Assembly: GCA_017999015.1 (NCBI GenBank)
Contig: JAGOBZ010000056.1
Span: 1-12,022, forward strand
Length of the DNA stretch: 12,022 nucleotides
From: Kiritimatiellia bacterium
GTDB lineage: Bacteria > Verrucomicrobiota > Kiritimatiellia > RFP12 > UBA1067
Direction of reading: 5' to 3'
In this document: positions 1 through 7,559 of the stretch, in pieces
Numbering within the stretch: the stretch's first letter is position 1
Layout of the letters: every line of letters starts with the position of its first letter
Program-made: the position numbers and the translations under genes
Notes under the pieces: model-generated
What the model was told of the DNA's origin: nothing
What the model saw: only the letters and a program-made list of their open reading frames with translations
Databases searched by the model: none

Positions 1-2562
1 GGCTTGCTGGCGCTGGAGGGACGCGTTCAGAGTATCCGTGACCTCTACAAGGGCGCTGAGTTGGAGCAGCCTGAGCGCATGACGCTGAAAGCCGTCGGCG
101 TGGATCTCACGGCGTTCGCGCCGCTTATCCAGTACGCGACCGGCGACGCGTGGATCCGCAGCGGCACGGCGGAAGGCGCGCTGACCGCCACGATCCGCGG
201 TCAGGCGCAGGGAACCATCTCGGGCGGCCTGGCTGTCAGCCGGCTCTCGGTCGGCGCGCAGGGCGAAAAGCCGTCGCCGCCCGGTGATATGGCGCTGATG
301 GTGGACATCGGAGTTGACGGCAAGACATTCACAATCACCCAGTTCAACCTAGCCTCGCCATGGGTGCGCGCCGAGGCGAAAGGCACGCTGCAGGCAGCAG
401 AGAAAAAAGGCAGGGTGACGGGTGCGGTGGGCGGCAAGGCCACCGTGCAACTCGCGGCGCTGGCGCGTGATTTCGGGCCGGCGCTCGGTCTGTCCAAGGC
501 CTTCTCGATGAGCGGCGGCGAACTGCGCGCCGATGTGTCGGTCGAGGGCAGCGACACGGCGTTGCAGGTGCAGGCAGATGCGGTGACGGCCGGTCTGGCG
601 ATGAAGGCCGGGGCGCAGCCGATCACGTTCAAGCCCGAGCCCTCGCTGCAGGTGAAGGCGCGCTTCCCTTACGGCGCGTGGCCTGAGGTGGAGCGCCTGC
701 ATCTCAAAGCCCCGTTTGCCGATGTGTTTGCCAGCGGCCGCTTGGATGCGGCGACTCTCAAGGCGCAGGTTGACCTGACGCGGTTTGCCCGCGACGCCAC
801 GCGCATCTTCAAGGCCTGTCCGCCCATGGTGGGGTCGATCTACCTCGACGCCTCCAGCCGGCGCGAAGGGGCTGGCGTGGCGCTCGCCTCGTTCCTGAAG
901 CTGTCTGACGTGGCGGCGGAGGTGCGGCCTGGCCAGCGCACGGTGGTGCCGCAGGGGACGCTGAAGCTGGCCGGGCGCGTGCCGCTGCAGGGTGACGTGC
1001 CGCAGCCTGAACTGCACGATGCGACCTTTGAATTGGCGCTTGAGGGCGGACGCGCGTCCGGCGCGTGCCGGCGGCTGGTTCCGGCCGGCGAGGGACGGCC
1101 TTTTCAGATGAGCGGGTTCACGGTGTCCAGCGACATGGAAGTGGCCAGCGCGCGCCGTCTGCTGGGCGGCTTTGTGCCGGTTGCCGTGCAGCGTCGCCTC
1201 TCCGCGTGGCAGGGCCGCGTGGCAGCCAATGCGACGGCTGAGGTGGCGGGGGAAGGGGTGAAGGCGCGTCTGAATGCCGCCGGCCTCGCGCTCGCCGCAC
1301 GTGTTGAAGACGGCGTATGGCGCGTGCCGGATGTGCGGGTCGAGGGCAGCGTGACGCGCGACGGCGCCGCGCGCGGGACGGCGATCGCGCTGACCGCGCA
1401 GGGCGGTGCCACGCTGGAGCGCGACGGCGAAGTCGTGTTTGCCGAGCCGGCTGTGCGCGTGACGGCGCAGGCGGTCGTGGCCGCAGGCGGGGCGGGCGTC
1501 AAGGTCTCCAAGCTGGATGTGGCAAGCAGCGTGTTCGCGATGGAGTCCGAAGCGGCGGCGAGCGAGTTGGCCGGGCGCTGCCTGGTCACGGCGCAGGGCC
1601 GGGCGGCGCTGGACGCCGCTGCGGTGACACGGCTGCTGGCGGCCAAGGGCATCGATGAGATGACATTGACCGGACGTGAATTCCGGCCGTTCCGGTTTGC
1701 CTCGCCGCTGGCGGGCGGACTGTCGACCGTGCTGTCAGAGGGCGAACTTGAAGCGGCCGCGCACGTGGGGTCGCTCGCCGGGCTTGGGCTGCGCGCCGGT
1801 CCTGCGGATGCGGCGTTCCGCTTGTCCAAGGGCATGCTGCGCATCGGGTATGAGCCGGTGCTCAACGGCGGACGGCTGCGGCTGGTGCCGGAGATCGCGG
1901 TCGGCGGGCGCGGGGGCGGCACGCTGACGGTGCCGCCGCGCACGCGGGTGCTGGAGCATGTGGCGCTGACGCAAGAGATGATCGACACGTTGCTGGTGAA
2001 CCTGAATCCGTTGTTTCAGGGCAGCCGCGTGCGCGGCGGAACGGTGACGCTGGATCTGCGCAGCGGCCGCATCGAACCGGGTAGGGACCCGGAGCACGGG
2101 GTGGCCGCCGATATGGATGTCACGCTCGAAAACCTGAAACTGGAACTGGGGCCGTCGCTGCGTGAGTTGCTTGGCCTGATCAAGGTCAAGACGCGCGTGT
2201 ATGAGGTGGCGCGTCTGCCGCTTCACGTGACAGTGCGCAACGGACGGATCCAGGCTGATCCGGTGCGCATGGTGATCGAGCAGCAGCCGGTGATCATCGG
2301 CGGTTGGGTGGCCTTTGACGGCGCGGTGAACTATGTGATCGAGGTGCCGGTGACGGAACGGCTGGTCGGCGCGGCGGCGGCCCGCGTGCTCAAAGGCACG
2401 TCCATCAAGATTCCGGTCTCCGGCACTGTGGACGAACCGCGCCTCGATACGCGCGCGTTGCAGAACATGCTGGGTAACCTGCTGAAGAACGCCGTCGGCG
2501 AACAGGCGCTTGAGCGGGTCGGCGGCTTCTTGGATAAGCTGCGTCAGGAACTGTCGAAGTAG
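1..2562 (+). CDS. AsmA/YhdP-like large envelope protein, 3' part (partial)
   Basis: The reading frame is open from base 1, so the true start lies upstream; the TTG at 4 is only the first possible start inside the window. About 853 codons end at TAG 2560-2562. The protein has no catalytic motif. It is a long run of alternating beta-strand segments rich in A, G, V and T (for example GTLTVPP, GGRLRLVPEI, GGWVAFDGAVNYVIEVPV) and ends in LKGTSIKIPVSGTVDEPRLD followed by an amphipathic helix. This C-terminal pattern (residues about 610-850) is typical of the AsmA-like/DUF3971 region of YhdP, TamB and related proteins, which form elongated beta-groove bridges for lipid transport between inner and outer membranes. 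An envelope location is therefore inferred; the expected N-terminal membrane anchor would be outside the window. It points to a Gram-negative organism. Family assignment is fairly secure, exact subfamily is not. Confidence 0.75.
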   Translation, partial: GLLALEGRVQSIRDLYKGAELEQPERMTLKAVGVDLTAFAPLIQYATGDAWIRSGTAEGALTATIRGQAQGTISGGLAVSRLSVGAQGEKPSPPGDMALMVDIGVDGKTFTITQFNLASPWVRAEAKGTLQAAEKKGRVTGAVGGKATVQLAALARDFGPALGLSKAFSMSGGELRADVSVEGSDTALQVQADAVTAGLAMKAGAQPITFKPEPSLQVKARFPYGAWPEVERLHLKAPFADVFASGRLDAATLKAQVDLTRFARDATRIFKACPPMVGSIYLDASSRREGAGVALASFLKLSDVAAEVRPGQRTVVPQGTLKLAGRVPLQGDVPQPELHDATFELALEGGRASGACRRLVPAGEGRPFQMSGFTVSSDMEVASARRLLGGFVPVAVQRRLSAWQGRVAANATAEVAGEGVKARLNAAGLALAARVEDGVWRVPDVRVEGSVTRDGAARGTAIALTAQGGATLERDGEVVFAEPAVRVTAQAVVAAGGAGVKVSKLDVASSVFAMESEAAASELAGRCLVTAQGRAALDAAAVTRLLAAKGIDEMTLTGREFRPFRFASPLAGGLSTVLSEGELEAAAHVGSLAGLGLRAGPADAAFRLSKGMLRIGYEPVLNGGRLRLVPEIAVGGRGGGTLTVPPRTRVLEHVALTQEMIDTLLVNLNPLFQGSRVRGGTVTLDLRSGRIEPGRDPEHGVAADMDVTLENLKLELGPSLRELLGLIKVKTRVYEVARLPLHVTVRNGRIQADPVRMVIEQQPVIIGGWVAFDGAVNYVIEVPVTERLVGAAAARVLKGTSIKIPVSGTVDEPRLDTRALQNMLGNLLKNAVGEQALERVGGFLDKLRQELSK

Positions 2563-2570
2563 CAGACGCG

Positions 2571-3578
2571 TCAGGGCGCATACGGCAGCGGGGCACAGAG
2601 CGCGGCCAGGTTCGCGGGGGGCGTGCCGGACGGAATTTCGCAGCCGGCCATGACCATGTGCGGGTTGCCGAGCGCGGCATAGCTCTGCGCGACGGCGGCA
2701 CGGATGCTCTCAGGCGTGCCGTGCAGCACGTCGCCCACCGGGTCGATGCGGCCCGCGATGGCGGTGCGCGGCCCCATGCACCGGCGCGCGGTGACGGGGT
2801 CCACCATGTGGTCGATGTCGAGAATGTCCACGTCCAATTCGGCCAGATGCGGCAGCAGGTGCGTGATGTTGCCGCAGATGTGGAGTTTGGCGAGTCCGCC
2901 GCCGGCGTGGATCGCTTCGATCAGCCGTTTTTCCAGCGGCCACACCCGTTCGCGGTAGAGATCCGGCGGCAACTGGCTGGCGATGGCATCGCCGATGCCG
3001 ATGGTGTCCGCCCCTTCCGCGAGTTGGGCACGGGCAAAGCGGATGGCCGTCGCGGTGCAGCGCGCCATCAGGGCGAAGGCTGCGGACTCGTCATCCATCA
3101 GATCCAGCAGGAAATCCTGCACGCCGCGCAGGTCTGCGGCCTCCGCGACCGGGCCTTCGACCCAGCCGAGGATCGAGCAGTCGCCGTCGAGCAAACGCTT
3201 GAATTCGCGCACGGCGAGCAGGCGGTCGAGCATGCGCTCGGAAGTGTACGGGTCTGGGTCGTCGCGCAGGGGCGAGAGGTCGTGGATGTCGGCGAGCGGC
3301 GGGCGCACGAGGCAGGGCGCGTGGTCTTCGATGTACTGGATCTCGGCGCCGAAACCTTGGGCCTCGCGGTAGGGGTCAGAGATCGCGCTCACCTGGTCGA
3401 AGCCGAACTGCTCGCGGCAGCGGAGGTTGGCCTCCACCAGTACGCGCCAGTCCGAGGCGAAGGCGGCGTAATTCGAGCCGATGTGCTCGGCGGCGAACTG
3501 CATGAGGATCGGCACGCGCGGCAGCATGTCGGTGGCGCGGCCCTGGACAGTGGCGAGATAGCGTTCAAGTGAGGTCAT
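2571..3578 (-). CDS. URO-D superfamily protein, MtaA/MtbA/CmuA-like corrinoid methyltransferase homologue
   Basis: A 335-aa protein, the usual length for a single URO-D TIM-barrel. Residues 230-240 read AKLHICGNITH and residues 309-320 read VMAGCEIPSGTP. This gives the H233-x-C235 ... C313 set that binds zinc in methylcobamide:thiol methyltransferases such as MtaA and MtbA. The haem enzyme HemE lacks this site, so a corrinoid-linked methyl transfer role is more likely than uroporphyrinogen decarboxylation. The DILDIDH stretch (251-257) and the GRIDP stretch (277-281) fit the barrel core. No corrinoid-binding protein or MtaB-type partner is present in the window, so substrate and acceptor are unknown. 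The gene converges on the AsmA-like gene and is transcribed away from the aldolase. The start ATG at 3578 gives the expected N-terminus; only a weak purine stretch (AGAAAG) precedes it. Family confidence is high; biochemical role is inferred. Confidence 0.85.
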   Translation of the reverse strand: MTSLERYLATVQGRATDMLPRVPILMQFAAEHIGSNYAAFASDWRVLVEANLRCREQFGFDQVSAISDPYREAQGFGAEIQYIEDHAPCLVRPPLADIHDLSPLRDDPDPYTSERMLDRLLAVREFKRLLDGDCSILGWVEGPVAEAADLRGVQDFLLDLMDDESAAFALMARCTATAIRFARAQLAEGADTIGIGDAIASQLPPDLYRERVWPLEKRLIEAIHAGGGLAKLHICGNITHLLPHLAELDVDILDIDHMVDPVTARRCMGPRTAIAGRIDPVGDVLHGTPESIRAAVAQSYAALGNPHMVMAGCEIPSGTPPANLAALCAPLPYAP

Positions 3579-3615
3579 AAGGCGCTTTCTGACGGTTAGT
3601 ATTTTAACGCGGTCG

Positions 3616-3645
3616 ATTTAACCATAGTGGCCTTATGGAAATCAA
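3616..3645 (-). promoter_or_regulatory. Weak candidate promoter for the URO-D family gene
   Basis: Read on the minus strand, TTGATT (3645-3640) and TTAAAT (3621-3616) are separated by 18 bp and would start transcription about 30 bases before the ATG at 3578. The -35 overlaps the AATCAA core that also occurs in the repeat array on the other side of the gap. A second -10-like TAAAAT lies at 3606-3601 without a good -35. Both are only moderate matches to a sigma70-type consensus. Confidence 0.3.
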
Positions 3646-3810
3646 TCTTGTATGAACGATTCGTGGTGATCGGTTCATGGCAGGGATGCGCGAAGATCGC
3701 GCGTTTCTAGTCGAATGGATGCGCAAGGCTGGGGGCTCGGACGGCCTCGTCCGCGAGAAAGCTGCCGGGATCGTCATTGACGAAATGATGCAGGCTGGTG
3801 CGGATTGTCG

Positions 3811-3860
3811 AAAACGATCAAAAAGAATCATAATAAATCACAAACGTTCAAAATCAATCA
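3811..3860. repeat. Five tandem 10-bp operator-like repeats
   Basis: Five consecutive 10-bp units each end in a conserved tetranucleotide: ATCA at 3817, ATCA at 3827, ATCA at 3837, TTCA at 3847 and ATCA at 3857. The preceding six bases are A-rich in every unit. Read on the minus strand the consensus is TGATnnTTTT. The period is exactly 10 bp, so all copies face the same side of the helix. Direct repeats of this length and T-rich composition resemble operators of DeoR-family sugar regulators; the phased A-rich tracts could also bend DNA. The array ends 8 bp before the aldolase -35 box, a position usual for an activator or an upstream enhancing element. Confidence 0.6.
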
Positions 3861-3868
3861 GATTGCGC

Positions 3869-3897
3869 TTGCGTCAAGCGATGGAATCGGGTATAAG
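3869..3897 (+). promoter_or_regulatory. Sigma70-type promoter of the fused aldolase gene
   Basis: TTGCGT (3869-3874) and TATAAG (3892-3897) are separated by exactly 17 bp. Transcription would begin near 3904, leaving a leader of about 44 bases with GGGAAAGGA as ribosome binding site before ATG 3948. The five-repeat array lies immediately upstream. Confidence 0.55.
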
Positions 3898-3947
3898 CAG
3901 ACGGCGTTTTCACAGCCGCTCCGGATCGGACGGGAAAGGACGACGCC

Positions 3948-5243
3948 ATGAACTATGCTTATCTGCATCCGCGCGACGAGATCGCGCTGACGCTGTCGCG
4001 GATTTACCGGTATAAAATGACCACGACATCGGGAGGCAATCTCTCGATCCTGGATGAAAACGGCGACATCTGGATCACGCCTTCGCGTGTGGATAAGGGG
4101 ACGCTCAAGCCCTCGGACATCGTGTGCGTGAAGCGTGACGGCAGCGTGACGGGACCCCACGCGCCGTCGTCGGAGTATCCGTTCCACCGCGCGATCTATG
4201 AGGCGCGCCCGGACATTCGCGCGGTGGTGCATGCGCATCCGATGGCACTGGTCGCCTTTTCGATCTCCAAGAAGGTGCCCGAGACCAAACTGATCCCGCA
4301 GACATACCGCTGGAACGGCCAGGTGGGCTTCGCGCCGTACGGCGTTCCGGGCAGCGAGGATCTGGGCCAGAAGATCGCCGCCAAATTCACGGAGGGTTTT
4401 GACAGCGTGGTGCTGGAGAGCCACGGCGTGTGCTGCGGCGGCAAGAACCTGCAGGACGCCTTCCAGCGCTTCGAGACGCTGGAGCTGTGCTGCAAGACCG
4501 AGATCAAGGCTTCCACGCTGGGCGCGCCGAAGTTTCTGACTGACCAGCAACTTCAGCTCGAGAGCAAGTCCGATGTGCGCCTGCCGGCCTTCGCCTATGA
4601 CCCGGAGATGATGACGGTGCGCGAAAAGGAGCTGCGCAACGCGCTCTGTCAATTTGTTGAACGCGGCTACCGCCAGCGCCTGCTGACCGGCGCAACCGGA
4701 ACCTTTTCGGCACGGATCGACGCCGATTCGTTTCTGATCACGCCGCGTCCGCTCGACCGGTTCAGCGTGCTGCCCGAGGAGATCGTCATGATCCGCAAGG
4801 GCAAGTGCGAACAGGGCAAGACGCCCAGTCATGCGGTGCTGGCGCATCAGGCTGTCTATGCCGCGCACCCGGAGGTCCATGCAGTCATCAACGCATGCCC
4901 GCTGAACGCGCTGGCCTTCAGTGTCTGCCACAAGGCGATCGACACGCGCACGTTGCCGGAGTGCTACATTTTTCTGCGCGAGGTGGGCTTGCTGCCTTTC
5001 GAAACTACCTTCAACGATTACGAGGCGATGGTCCGTCACATGTCCCTGCGCCATCCTGCCGCTGTGCTCTGCAACAACGGGGTGATGGTGCTCGGCCGTG
5101 ACATCCTTTCGGCGTTTGACCTGCTGGAAGTGCTGGAGTGCTCGGCCGAAGCGATTCTGGACAGCTTACCGATCGGGGGCTTTGTCCCGATGGGGCAGCC
5201 GGTGATCGACGAGATCATCCGGGCCTTCAACCTGCCGGTGTGA
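3948..5243 (+). CDS. Tandem (fused) class II aldolase/adducin-domain protein with degenerate second domain
   Basis: The 431-aa protein contains two class II aldolase/adducin folds, residues about 5-190 and 222-405; single-domain relatives such as FucA are about 215 aa. In the first half TSGGNLS (27-33) matches the phosphate-binding loop, and E76, H95, H97 and H159 (in SSEYPFH, VVHAHP, ESHGV) match the E73/H92/H94/H155 site of E. coli FucA. The first domain should thus bind a divalent metal and cleave or epimerise a sugar phosphate such as L-fuculose- or L-ribulose-phosphate. In the second half the aligned positions are A, N315, C317 and N377, so no metal site remains. ATG 3948 follows a clear Shine-Dalgarno run (GGGAAAGGA) and is preceded by a promoter and repeat array. 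The substrate cannot be told from sequence. The fold call is secure. Confidence 0.88.
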   Translation: MNYAYLHPRDEIALTLSRIYRYKMTTTSGGNLSILDENGDIWITPSRVDKGTLKPSDIVCVKRDGSVTGPHAPSSEYPFHRAIYEARPDIRAVVHAHPMALVAFSISKKVPETKLIPQTYRWNGQVGFAPYGVPGSEDLGQKIAAKFTEGFDSVVLESHGVCCGGKNLQDAFQRFETLELCCKTEIKASTLGAPKFLTDQQLQLESKSDVRLPAFAYDPEMMTVREKELRNALCQFVERGYRQRLLTGATGTFSARIDADSFLITPRPLDRFSVLPEEIVMIRKGKCEQGKTPSHAVLAHQAVYAAHPEVHAVINACPLNALAFSVCHKAIDTRTLPECYIFLREVGLLPFETTFNDYEAMVRHMSLRHPAAVLCNNGVMVLGRDILSAFDLLEVLECSAEAILDSLPIGGFVPMGQPVIDEIIRAFNLPV

Positions 5244-5293
5244 GACAAGGTTGAAGTCGGCCAAAAAGTATAAAACTGAGGTCATTTCGCGCA

Positions 5294-5323
5294 TTGCCAG
5301 CGCTTAGGCCTCCCCGCTATACT
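5294..5323 (+). promoter_or_regulatory. Sigma70-type promoter of the glycosidase gene
   Basis: TTGCCA (5294-5299) and TATACT (5318-5323) are separated by 18 bp, the best promoter-like pair in the window. Transcription would begin near 5330. The TTG inside the -35 box is an in-frame possible start for the next gene, and the promoter argues against it in favour of ATG 5372. The gap after the aldolase stop (5244-5293) shows no hairpin terminator, so some readthrough is possible. Confidence 0.6.
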
Positions 5324-5371
5324 GTCGGTGTTATCATCACACATCGGCATGAAGGCAATGAGGAGGTTCGC

Positions 5372-7531
5372 ATGGGGGCTCTGGCTGCGGCATTGGTCAG
5401 TTTGACATTGGGCAACTGGCAGGTGACTTTTCAGGAGGCGGACGCGCGTCTCGAACTGGTGAACGCGTCTGGCGAGGCGCGGGTCAGCGGCACGTTGGCC
5501 TTTACGTCCGGCGGTCAGGACTGGCGTGTGGTCGCGCCGCGCGATGCGGTGACGAACCGCCTCGCGCTGCTCGATCCCCGCGGCAACGTGCAGGGATATC
5601 TGGCGTTTCAGGGCGAGGGCGACCGTCTCTCGCTGCTGGCGTACCACCGTACGGCGCAAAGCTATGCCGGCCAGTTGCGCATGACCGGCAGCGTGGCGTT
5701 CACGCCGGACAGCTTCGCCTGCCGCACGCAGCCGTTCAAGGGCTCGCGCGTGCTCCAGTTGGGAACCGGACGGCCGGACACGGCTCTCAACGATTCGCTC
5801 TTCGATCCGGAACGCGACCGCGGCCTGCTGCTGCGCGGCGGGGCCGCGCGGCGGCTCGCCACCCAGGGGGGCGGGCGTTACGGGCTCACGCTGGACGCGG
5901 CGATCCACGAGGCGGCCGAAGCGGTCTGGAGTTTCACGGTTGAGCGCGACTACTACCGCAACCGCTATGTGCCCTATTACAAGCCCATCAACCGCGCGCG
6001 CTGTCCGTCGCCGCCCACCGGCTGGATGTCCTGGAACATCTATTTCGACAAAGCCACTGCCGAGGACAATCTGGCCGAGGCTCGCGTCGGCCAGAAGCAC
6101 TTGCAGCCTTTCGGCATGGAGTTCTGGCACATCGAGTCGTGGCAGGACAACTCCGACTCGCTGCCGGTCAGCAACTTTGACAACCTCAGCCTGGCGCCCA
6201 ATCCGCGCCAGTTCCCGCTCGGCATGAAGCGTCTGGCCGACGACATCCGGGCGCTCGGCTTCAGGCCGGGGCTCTGGACCGCGCCCTTCGGCACCGGCAG
6301 CACCAACTTCTATCTGGCGCACAAAGCGTGGTTCCTGCACGGTCCGGACGGTAAGCCGCTCTCGACCTGGAACGGCAAGTTCACCATTGACCCGACGCAT
6401 CCCGACATGATCAACCACCTGCGTGAGATTCACCGCATCGCTTCGCGCGAGTGGGGGTATGAGTATTTCAAGATCGACGGCATGTCGGGCCGCGGCCCCG
6501 GTTACTGCGCCCACTTTTTCGAGCGGCCCGAAATCCGCGCCTGCTTTAAGGATCCGGCCTGTCCTGATCCCTTCGAACGCTGTGTGCGGGCGTTCCGCGA
6601 GGGCATCGGCGAGGACCGTGTGTTCCTGGCCTGCCAGGGCCATTTCACCGGCCCCGAGGCCGCCTATGCCGACGCCTCGCGCACCGGGGCTGATATCGTG
6701 CATCCGAACCAGCCGCCCAAGTGGCCGAACCTGCTGAATCAGGCGCGCTGCACGCTCAACCAGATCTTCGCCAACAACATTGTTTTCTTTGCCGATCCCG
6801 ACACGCTGATGGTCGGCGATTATCTCGGCATCGAACAGGCGCGGCTGGCGGCAACGGTCGTGGCGCTGCCGGGGCAGATGATGTTTTCCGGCGACAAACT
6901 CGCCGAGCTGAAGCCGGAGCGCATGCGGCTGCTGCAGCAGGCGCTGCCGGTCTGCGACGTGCGACCGCTGGATCTCTTCCCGGTCTTCGACATGCTGCCG
7001 GTCTGGGCGCTGCACGTGCGGCGTCCTTTTGCGGAGTGGCAGGTGGTGGCGCTGTTCAACTGGGACGAAAAAGAGGCAAAGCTGGGTTTTGCCTTTGATG
7101 AGCTGGGACTGGATGCGGCTGCCGACTATGCCGTCTACGAATTCTGGACCGGCACCTACCAAGGCGAGCGCAAAACGCGCTTCGATATGCCGGTGCCGGG
7201 GCACGGCGTGCGCCTGCTGGCCGTGCACCGAGCCCAGGCCGTGCCGCACTTTCTCAGCAGTGACCGCCACATCACGCAAGGCGGCGTGGAGTTGGCAAGC
7301 CTGGCGTGGGACGGTGCGCGCAACGCGCTGGCCGGTACGGTCAAGGCTGTCAAGGATCATCCGGTCACGCTGCGCTTCCGCGCGCCGCAAGGGTTCGGGC
7401 TTGCCTCGGCTCAGGCCGGTGACGGCATCACCTGCCAGGCCGCGTCGGAAGCCGGCGGGGTGGTCGCGGTGAAGCTGCTCAGCACCGCCTCGCAGGATGT
7501 CCCGTTCACGCTGTCGTGGAAAAGGGAGTAA
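5372..7531 (+). CDS. Clan GH-D glycosidase, GH36/GH27-like (alpha-galactosidase-type)
   Basis: A 719-aa protein from ATG 5372, chosen because AGGAGG (5361-5366) lies 5 bases upstream and a promoter lies just before that; a longer in-frame start at TTG 5294 falls in the promoter. Residues 1-210 are beta-rich, as in the N-terminal domain of GH36. The barrel begins at PTGWMSWNIYF (215-225). YFKIDGM (365-371) carries the predicted nucleophile D369, and SRTGADI (436-442) carries the predicted acid/base D441, matching the clan GH-D pair of retaining alpha-galactosidases. LWTAPFG (301-307) and DPTHPD (340-345) are further barrel segments. Residues about 555-719 form beta domains usual at the C-terminus. 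The exact sugar is not certain: alpha-galactosides are likeliest, while alpha-N-acetylgalactosaminides or other GH-D substrates are possible. No clear signal peptide is seen from this start, although an alternative frame upstream would supply one. It is the first gene of a likely three-gene transcript. Confidence 0.85.
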   Translation: MGALAAALVSLTLGNWQVTFQEADARLELVNASGEARVSGTLAFTSGGQDWRVVAPRDAVTNRLALLDPRGNVQGYLAFQGEGDRLSLLAYHRTAQSYAGQLRMTGSVAFTPDSFACRTQPFKGSRVLQLGTGRPDTALNDSLFDPERDRGLLLRGGAARRLATQGGGRYGLTLDAAIHEAAEAVWSFTVERDYYRNRYVPYYKPINRARCPSPPTGWMSWNIYFDKATAEDNLAEARVGQKHLQPFGMEFWHIESWQDNSDSLPVSNFDNLSLAPNPRQFPLGMKRLADDIRALGFRPGLWTAPFGTGSTNFYLAHKAWFLHGPDGKPLSTWNGKFTIDPTHPDMINHLREIHRIASREWGYEYFKIDGMSGRGPGYCAHFFERPEIRACFKDPACPDPFERCVRAFREGIGEDRVFLACQGHFTGPEAAYADASRTGADIVHPNQPPKWPNLLNQARCTLNQIFANNIVFFADPDTLMVGDYLGIEQARLAATVVALPGQMMFSGDKLAELKPERMRLLQQALPVCDVRPLDLFPVFDMLPVWALHVRRPFAEWQVVALFNWDEKEAKLGFAFDELGLDAAADYAVYEFWTGTYQGERKTRFDMPVPGHGVRLLAVHRAQAVPHFLSSDRHITQGGVELASLAWDGARNALAGTVKAVKDHPVTLRFRAPQGFGLASAQAGDGITCQAASEAGGVVAVKLLSTASQDVPFTLSWKRE

Positions 7532-7559
7532 ACGCCGCTGATGCGGCAAGCTTTCCGCC

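Larger units (their letters stand above)
3579..3947. promoter_or_regulatory. Divergent intergenic regulatory region
   Basis: This 369-bp gap separates the divergent methyltransferase-like and aldolase genes and is clearly richer in A+T than the flanking genes. It holds a good promoter for the aldolase (3869-3897), an array of five 10-bp repeats directly upstream of it (3811-3860), and a weaker candidate promoter for the minus-strand gene. The 9-mer AAATCAATC occurs at 3639-3647 and again at 3851-3859 inside the array, so one regulator could act on both genes. A short open frame from ATG 3677 crosses the area but is not convincing as a gene. Confidence 0.6.

Noticed and set aside
3677..4015. 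Plus-strand open frame of 112 codons between the divergent genes.
   Set aside because: No Shine-Dalgarno precedes the ATG, the second half runs through the repeat array and promoter and then out of frame into the aldolase gene, and the first 40 residues match no family I know. It could hide a gene remnant but cannot be supported.
7534..7547. Small hairpin GCCGC-TGAT-GCGGC between the glycosidase stop and the rlmN-like start.
   Set aside because: Only a 5-bp stem and no T-run follows, so it does not qualify as an intrinsic terminator; it may at most modulate translation of the next gene.
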